Positions 57,685 to 64,000 of a DNA stretch of 64,000 nucleotides are shown in pieces; positions within the stretch are counted from its first letter, which is position 1, and every line of letters begins with the position of its first letter. Both the position numbers and the translations under genes were made by a program. The DNA comes from Lunularia cruciata (taxonomy: Eukaryota; Streptophyta; Marchantiopsida; Lunulariales; Lunulariaceae), in the NCBI GenBank assembly GCA_948567375.1, contig OX419761.1, forward strand, positions 61,010,501 through 61,074,500. Reading direction: 5' to 3'. The notes under the pieces are model-generated. The model was not told the DNA's origin and did no database searches. It saw only the letters and a program-made list of their open reading frames with translations.

Positions 57685-58480
57685 ACGGGATGGGAAGATC
57701 CCATCAAACTTTACAAGGATAAATCCCGATAGATAAAAATGAGTTTAAGTTCCAGTAATAGCAGAATAAAAAATTTCACTTACAATACTTAAAACATCAA
57801 AGTTTTGTAAGTAAAAGGTTCAATATTCCATTGGAGTTGGAGTATTTTACTTGACTCGATTGCTTTCCTCTAGAAAATATGGAGGGAAGATCCCATCAAA
57901 CCTTACAAGGATATATCCTCACAGATTAAATGGGTTTAAAGTTATAATAAGAGCAAAACAAATTTCTTACCTTGGTATACTTGAAATATTATAAGTCAAA
58001 TGATCTATATTCCATTCGATTGTTTACTTGACATGATTGCTTTACAGAATATGCGGTGTTTAAAATAAATTACAGAATAAGAAAGTGAAAATGATATCTC
58101 TGTTTGGTAAACTTTTGGACAATCCTTCACATAACTCCTTTACCACTATGACCTATAAAGGAGACTTCAGTTACCTCCATTTTCTTTGCCGCCTATCCTA
58201 AGGATGGATAATCACCCTTTTTGAAAGTACATTTAACCACAATGCTATTATCACTTGATTGTATCAGAACATTTACAAGTTTACTTTAATTTCTGTTACC
58301 TATAGTATATATATAAACGATTACTCTAAGTGAAGGATGCACTGTCATGTACTGTCGCATACACTAGATCCACTCTTTTGTTCCATCACAAACACTAAAT
58401 CCTAAACTGCATTAAGGTAACTTTCTTTTATCCTCCACAAGTACAATCAGTCACGTGGACCCTACAAATTTAACAGTACT
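57685..58480 (-). mobile_element. LINE-like element copy 3, 3' part only
   Basis: The left-end motif occurs twice (GATGGGAAGATCCCATC at 57690, GGAAGATCCCATC at 57889), followed by decayed sequence matching 49200-49860. The minus strand still shows DLVFVMEQ matching the DMVFAMAQE segment of copy 2. Older than copies 1 and 2. Confidence 0.55.
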
Positions 58481-61400
58481 ACATTAAACCAAATCTTAGC
58501 AGAAATTAATTATTAATAAAGAGAATGACTCGTTGAAATCAAGTATTATTGCAAAATTGGACTAAAATCCAAAAGTTTACAGATTACGTCGTATGAACTG
58601 CAATTGGGTCGTAGGAACTGCAATTGGACGAAGTTCAATGTACAAAGAAGCATTCCTCCCGAGCATTTGATGCTTTTAAAGTTTACAACAAGGAGGGTTC
58701 TATCTTTGAAGAAAAGTCAGTGATGAATAACGGTGAACATTGGTTCGACACAAGAGGGTTTCAAATCGTATATCATATACCGAAACCCTACTCTTTTATT
58801 TGTGATCTGTAGAATTGATAGGGAGTGTGTGGAAGTGTTATATCAATACTTGACGAGGTTCAATTCATTTTACTAATTATCTCTCTTTTATTTATTTCTC
58901 AGTCCATTTTTTTGAAAATTATTTCTATGGAATATCCTTTCAATATGTAAGTAATAGTTCATTTCCACAACGAAATCATAAATATTTGAATCGACGCTCT
59001 AGTGACAGAGTATCCATTTTCAAACTAAATAGGATCCTAGAATTGATAATTCTACCATCTACACATAACTTCATTTACCAAATATAGTTACTAAATACAG
59101 TTTCAAAAATCGCTCCTTCATTATACGATTAGCATCATTTATGGAAAACTTACTATCCTGGAGTTTAATATAAAATTTGAATTTAGGTTTTAGAAAGCAA
59201 TCAATAATCCAAATACAAGACTAGGGTATGTTAACGCATACAAAGTTAAAGGTGCCCTACTAATACATTGCTATGTTTGTTATGGTTGCAAAATATGCTA
59301 TAGTAAATATTGAAAATCTTTTAAATTACTTTTAATCTTCAATTTTCATCTTATCATGATATATAAATTTCCCAAAAAATCTTTTTTTATTTTGACTTTT
59401 TCGTTTGATTTTCCGTTCAGTTCTTCGATGCAAGCTCATAAGAAAAACCATTTAATATTAATATCTAATGATCTCTAGGAGGCAATTTCCCAATCAAGAA
59501 GTTGATAGATATACATGTTACGTTCGGATTCTCATAGTTTTTCCACTTGAAATTGTCTTGTCAATTCTCTTGATATTCTCGGTTGTAATTCATATAGGAT
59601 AAGATCAAATGGTCTGCGTATTCTACTGGATGCCAATTCACAATAAATGGGTGTCAATTCACACAATTAGGTTACTGCATATTAGTTTTGTTGGGAGCGT
59701 GGTCATAAGATCGTTGCTTTCGTGATTCCTACGTTGATATATAGATTTTTACCGCATGATCTTTTACTTCCTTTTTGCATCTATTGTGATATAGTAGAAT
59801 ACGTTTTTTTTATCAAAATATAGTTCTAGTCATATTTGAAATTATGTCCTCATATCTTTTAAATAAATCATTAGCTCTTGATCTATTGCGTGTCTAAATT
59901 TATATGATATTCTCTACAATCGTAGACTTTTCACCTCTAGACTCTAGTAAGATTTAGGTGAATTCGAAGAGAGTATGCGCTTTCACCAACGTTTTTGCTT
60001 TCTGAATATGTATTTATATTTGCTAAAGTTAGGTTTTTCTCTTGCAGAGATAAATAATCTCGAGCTTGGCTTTATGCTTTTCCAATTTGAGACTTTCATA
60101 TTTCATCTAAGGAGTTCACTGTAGCACTCCGTCTACAACGTCTTGCACTTCTAGCTTTATTAGACCTTTGTACTTGTGTGTCTCCATACACCATATATAC
60201 ATTTTTTCTCCGTGCTTTGGATGGATAGATATCAAAATCCATAATATTATTAGAGATACAATGTCACATAGATCCTACAATTCACATGGTCTCATTTAAA
60301 GATCAAATGGTAATTACATGAGTTTTCTATCTCTTCAAAGAGTGAGGAAAAACATAGTAACTTTCATTTATAGGATATATATATTGTTTGATGATAGTTG
60401 CAAACCTTTTATGTGTAAAGTCTTTACCTCAAGCATCCACATAAGCACAAGTAAGGATGGCCATTAGCATTAGGCACAAGAAAGACCATTATGCACCATG
60501 ACTAACCTTTGATACCATTGTACCTTTAGAATAGGAGACTTTTGGCATCTTCACGTCATTTTTATGGTCTTCTCACAAGGATTTTTGCATAAGAGAGAAG
60601 TTAGGGGAAGTTTATACATCACGTTCTCATATTTTAGATAGAGTCTTCATCACCTTATAATGATTCATTCTGTACATTGCATGCACTTGAGGTAATAATA
60701 AGAACTCCCACTACATTGGAGACACATCCACCCATCAACCAGACATACATTTAAAAGACCTTTATCATGTAAGTTCAACAATAGACCAGACATATTATAT
60801 ATCAGCTTTGGTTAGCTTCTATGTTTCCTTTAGATATAAGGCTTTGCACTCCTTTGTCGAATCTCATGCTTTTTCTTCTTTTATAAAACTTTTGGTCCTT
60901 TGTATTCCGTTTTCTTGTTTGTTTTGTGTATACTAAGTGGCCTTGTCTCACTACTCTAGTAATCATCCTATCTTTTCTCTACCTCCTGAACCGCACGACC
61001 CACATAACATTCCCGTTCGTTCCAGTAATCTTCAAATAAACGTGAAATAGATGGCCTTTGTCCACTATTCTCTTATTTTATAAGTTTTGTTCCGGTCCAA
61101 ACCTAGAGGATTCAAGACTATCAGTAACATTTTTAATATAATAGTCTTTTTTACAGTAACTTTTCACGATATTAATACTCACTAATATTCATAATTTTAC
61201 GTATATTTCACTTTTATTTCTGTATTTTATTTAGATAACTTGATATTTAGAACTCAAACTATTTAGAGAAATTTTTCATATTAGTTAATCCTTATGACAG
61301 ATATTTATAGTCAAACGTGTCTCTCATTGCTCGATAAAACACTAGTCGACGAATGCCCCAAGAGCTCTTCACTTTGTTCAGTGACGTGCGTTGTTAGCGA

Positions 61401-63060
61401 CAGTTTTCTAACCAGTCTAATATCTATAGGTTTGAAAGAGTTAATTTGGGTTTCAAATCAACGTTCTCCAAAACTACAGATTTCAGGTTTTCAAACTGGA
61501 TAGTTAGATCTATAACTTTTTGACTTTCTATGGTCCAAGGTATATGAAACTTACTGTTAAATTATATAAAATTATTTTCCTTTATTCCATCTCTTCGTTA
61601 AATTTTCTCATAAATTTTGTTATTTTGATTTTAAAATTATATTTTTCTTCGATTAAATGATGTTGATATGAAAATGAACCTTTTTACATTTTTTTAAAAT
61701 TAAATATTTCAAAACCTCATTAACCGTTGAAAATGCTTATTCTGAATATTGAAGAAAAGTTCAAACCTTTCCTTAAGTCTTTTCCAATTGATAATTACCA
61801 ATTTAAATGCTATGATAGTCCGAGAGTATTATTTAGTGGAAGAAGTACATTGGCAAGATTATTTGGTTAGCTTATAAGTTTACTCAGTGCACAATACTCG
61901 AATTTTTTAATTTACAGAAATATATATATTATAGATATTTTATATTTTATTAGTAATTGTCTTGGATAGACTTAGAATATATTAAATAACGAACTATATG
62001 TACCGCTTGAAATTTGATTGCCCGTTTGAAAGGTCGAATCTATTCCCCAAATTTATACTCAATTAAAGAGTTGATATTTTTCACATGATTTAAATGGAAA
62101 TGGAGTTGAGTAACGAGTTGATTTATATTGAAAAGCTAAAATGAAATGCAAATTACCTATATCAGAAGTACATGCACTGTGTCTGAACCCAAAAGCCCAC
62201 TCTACGTTAGCGCGGAGATTGAGAAATTATACGACGGTAGAATAGCTTTACTTAGGTGGCAGATATTTTTTAAAAACAACATTTAAGGAAAGGAGTGCAA
62301 CCAGAATATCATCATGTGAAACCTGACTATGAACCAGCCATCAATTCTTCTAATACCTATCAACTATAATCTTTACCTACAAAGAAATCTATAATATTAT
62401 AATATTACTTAAAATGTAGTTGAAACACAAAAGAGTTAGATGCCCAGTAATATTTTCTGCAAGCAACCCAACCTTTAAATTACATTCCTAAGTAGCTAAA
62501 ATGGTTGAAGAAAATTACCAAATTAATGACCGACAGTCAAAATTAATGACCGACATGACGAAGGAAATAATCTTATTAAATCAAAAGAAAGTGTTTAAGA
62601 GACTACATGTCCAGCGCACGGATTGAAATACATAGACTTACTATTAGCTAAACCATGAAATACTAATAAGTTGATTGTGAATATTCTAAAATATTAGAAT
62701 TTCGACGATAGATTTATCATCTAACCTAAAATCATAGAAGACCCATTTATTAACCACTTCCGCATTTACAATATCCAGACTTCAAACAACCCATCTCAAC
62801 AACTTAAATCACTGTATGCAAGCTTGTTACTTAGACGCTCAATACCACTTAAAAAATTAATCTCCCACTAAACGACATACAGTATCGTGAAATATGAGAA
62901 AATGAGATAAGTTTCTTATTAACATGCTTCACGATTAAAAGAATTGTTAAGAAGTTCAATTGCAAGCACACGTAAGATGATGAGCACAATGCCCCGATAA
63001 ACACAGATGGGAAGACCCCTTTAACCGTTGTAAACAAATCGAATGACAAACCTCATTTTT
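58481..63060. other. AT-rich region with no supported gene
   Basis: Only short open frames occur (58624-58812, 61294-61503, 62849-63049), without known motifs. The base composition is uniformly AT-rich and no retroelement domains were recognised. One direct repeat is visible: AAATTAATGACCGACA twice near 62521-62557. Confidence 0.5.
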
Positions 63061-63076
63061 ACATATAGAGATATCT

Positions 63077-63166
63077 CTACCTCATCCTTCCATAAAGATC
63101 AATTGCTGCGCCAGTCCCACAGTAGGTCAGTTGATTATCGTTGTCAATGTCAAGCGTGACAACCTT
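63077..63166 (-). CDS. Possible terminal exon (29 codons plus stop)
   Basis: On the minus strand, CTTCTGGGCCACAG is a good splice acceptor and the following 90 nt are open in phase 0 to a TAG, including VVTLDIDNDNQLTYCGTG and ending GRMR. It has the feel of the last strand of a beta-propeller or WD-type repeat, but I do not recognise the protein. Matching upstream exons (beyond 63200) are not clear, so this is tentative. Confidence 0.25.
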   Translation of the reverse strand, partial: KVVTLDIDNDNQLTYCGTGAAIDLYGRMR

Positions 63167-64000
63167 CTGTGGCCCAGAAGAGGTTTAGGGTTGATCTAGT
63201 TCTGTCGCTCTTCTAGGAAGACCATAAACGCTTATAAAACTTAGGTGGCCTTAAATACACACTTGCCGTTAGCAAATGTACATCTAAGGCAAATGAAGAA
63301 CTAATTTATATCCTTGACCATCTAGACAAAAGTTGAAATCTACGGATCACACTTGAAGTCAAAGTTTGAAGGAAAGCAACACAAACGGCCATAACCAGTC
63401 AGGTCATACAGGTCCACCATGTGAACACAGCTAGGCTTCGGAAGTTTTATGTGAACGCGGAATACTCATTGGCAACATGATAAGGAGGTATTAAGCTGCT
63501 ACTTTATCTAATTTATCTACAACGTACTGTAACACTTTTCCTTGTATTACAGGTAAGAGATGCACAAAAGTAGTTGAGCGCTGTCATCTAAGTACTTTAA
63601 CCTCTCAGAAATATTCTCTGAAAATATAGTCGAATTTCCCATGAATTTGATACTTGTTCTTTAAATTGCTTCACTGCACGCCTTTCAACATTGAGTGCTA
63701 ATCCAAGTACACGGGACAAGTGATAAGCGATAGGCGAGACATAGAGTCCTTGCGAAATTGAAATAAGGTTAGTTCCTGGTTAAAGAATTTATTTCAAACC
63801 TCCAGGTAAATTGCTGTAGCTTCTTGGACCAAACAATGCCAACCAAACTCAGCAATTGAAATTCTGCAGACCATAAGGTGCAGGATGTAGTCTTCCACAA
63901 CGAAGGCCAGAAACAACATTAGTCCTGTAACAGGTGCAACATTTATACAGGTCCACAGGTGACCATTTACGAGAAGTGCGGCCAAAGAGAAAGTTTAAAG
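63167..64000. other. Right edge, no confident feature
   Basis: The composition is a little less AT-rich than 58.5-63 kb. A minus-strand frame at 63794-63985 and short stretches near 63850 could belong to the same unknown gene as the exon at 63077, but no frame is continuous. Confidence 0.3.

Noticed and set aside
1-64000. CRISPR arrays, bacterial operons, rRNA genes
   Set aside because: No regularly spaced short repeats with unique spacers and no rRNA signature; the sequence is eukaryotic nuclear DNA.

Overview
The window looks like land-plant (or close streptophyte) nuclear DNA. The only clear host gene is a plant-type cationic amino acid transporter (45645-48742) of the AtCAT1/5/8 kind, split by one phase-1 intron just before the conserved GGSFAYLRVELGD segment. 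The nested Ty3 elements, telobox motifs and plant-like TATA boxes agree with this. A bryophyte, lycophyte or fern would fit the style, but the sequence alone does not settle the lineage.

Layout. 1-43635 is a stack of nested retrotransposons. Element E1 (+; 1-2229 and 18792-20645) is a decayed Ty3/gypsy copy. It was split inside its reverse transcriptase by element A1 (-; 2230-18791, 4-bp target duplication ATCT). A1 is itself interrupted by a long-LTR element T1 (9554 to about 12133) and a fairly well-preserved Ty3 element G2 (+; about 12134-18340). Next come an LTR fragment (20646-21000), the integrase end and 3' LTR of T2 (21001-23523), and A3 (+, 5'-truncated, 23524-26763). A3 lies in E4 (-; 26764-31738), which also holds a 1,899-bp solo T LTR with a perfect CAAGA duplication. 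E4 abuts fragment B (31739-32236), which lies in element C (32237-32954 and 42853-43635). C was split by the full-length A2 (-; 32955-42852, duplication AATT).

43636-44590 and 49140-58480 hold three or more head-to-tail copies of a non-LTR (LINE-like) element on the minus strand, flanking the transporter gene. A solo A-family terminal repeat (56033-56590) sits in the second full copy. 58480-64000 is AT-rich with no confident gene; one possible terminal exon (minus strand) is at 63077-63166.

The most interesting system is the A family. Copies A1 and A2 encode, in order: Gag with zinc knuckles, aspartic protease, a DNMT3-like cytosine-5 DNA methyltransferase, reverse transcriptase, RNase H, a DDE integrase and a C-terminal PHD finger. 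The DNA ends are also odd: one 449-bp segment (A) at the 5' end, but B-A-B at the 3' end (B about 90-106 bp). That is the split-direct-repeat layout known from tyrosine-recombinase (PAT/Ngaro) elements, here on an element with a DDE integrase and 4-bp target duplications. A methyl-writing enzyme and a histone-reading finger in one polyprotein suggest an element that manipulates, or homes to, chromatin. All copies here are broken, so this describes the ancestral element.

Other notable points are a coiled-coil/zinc-knuckle ORF lying just inside the start of T-family LTRs, and four near-perfect fold-back inverted duplications that look like template-switch scars.
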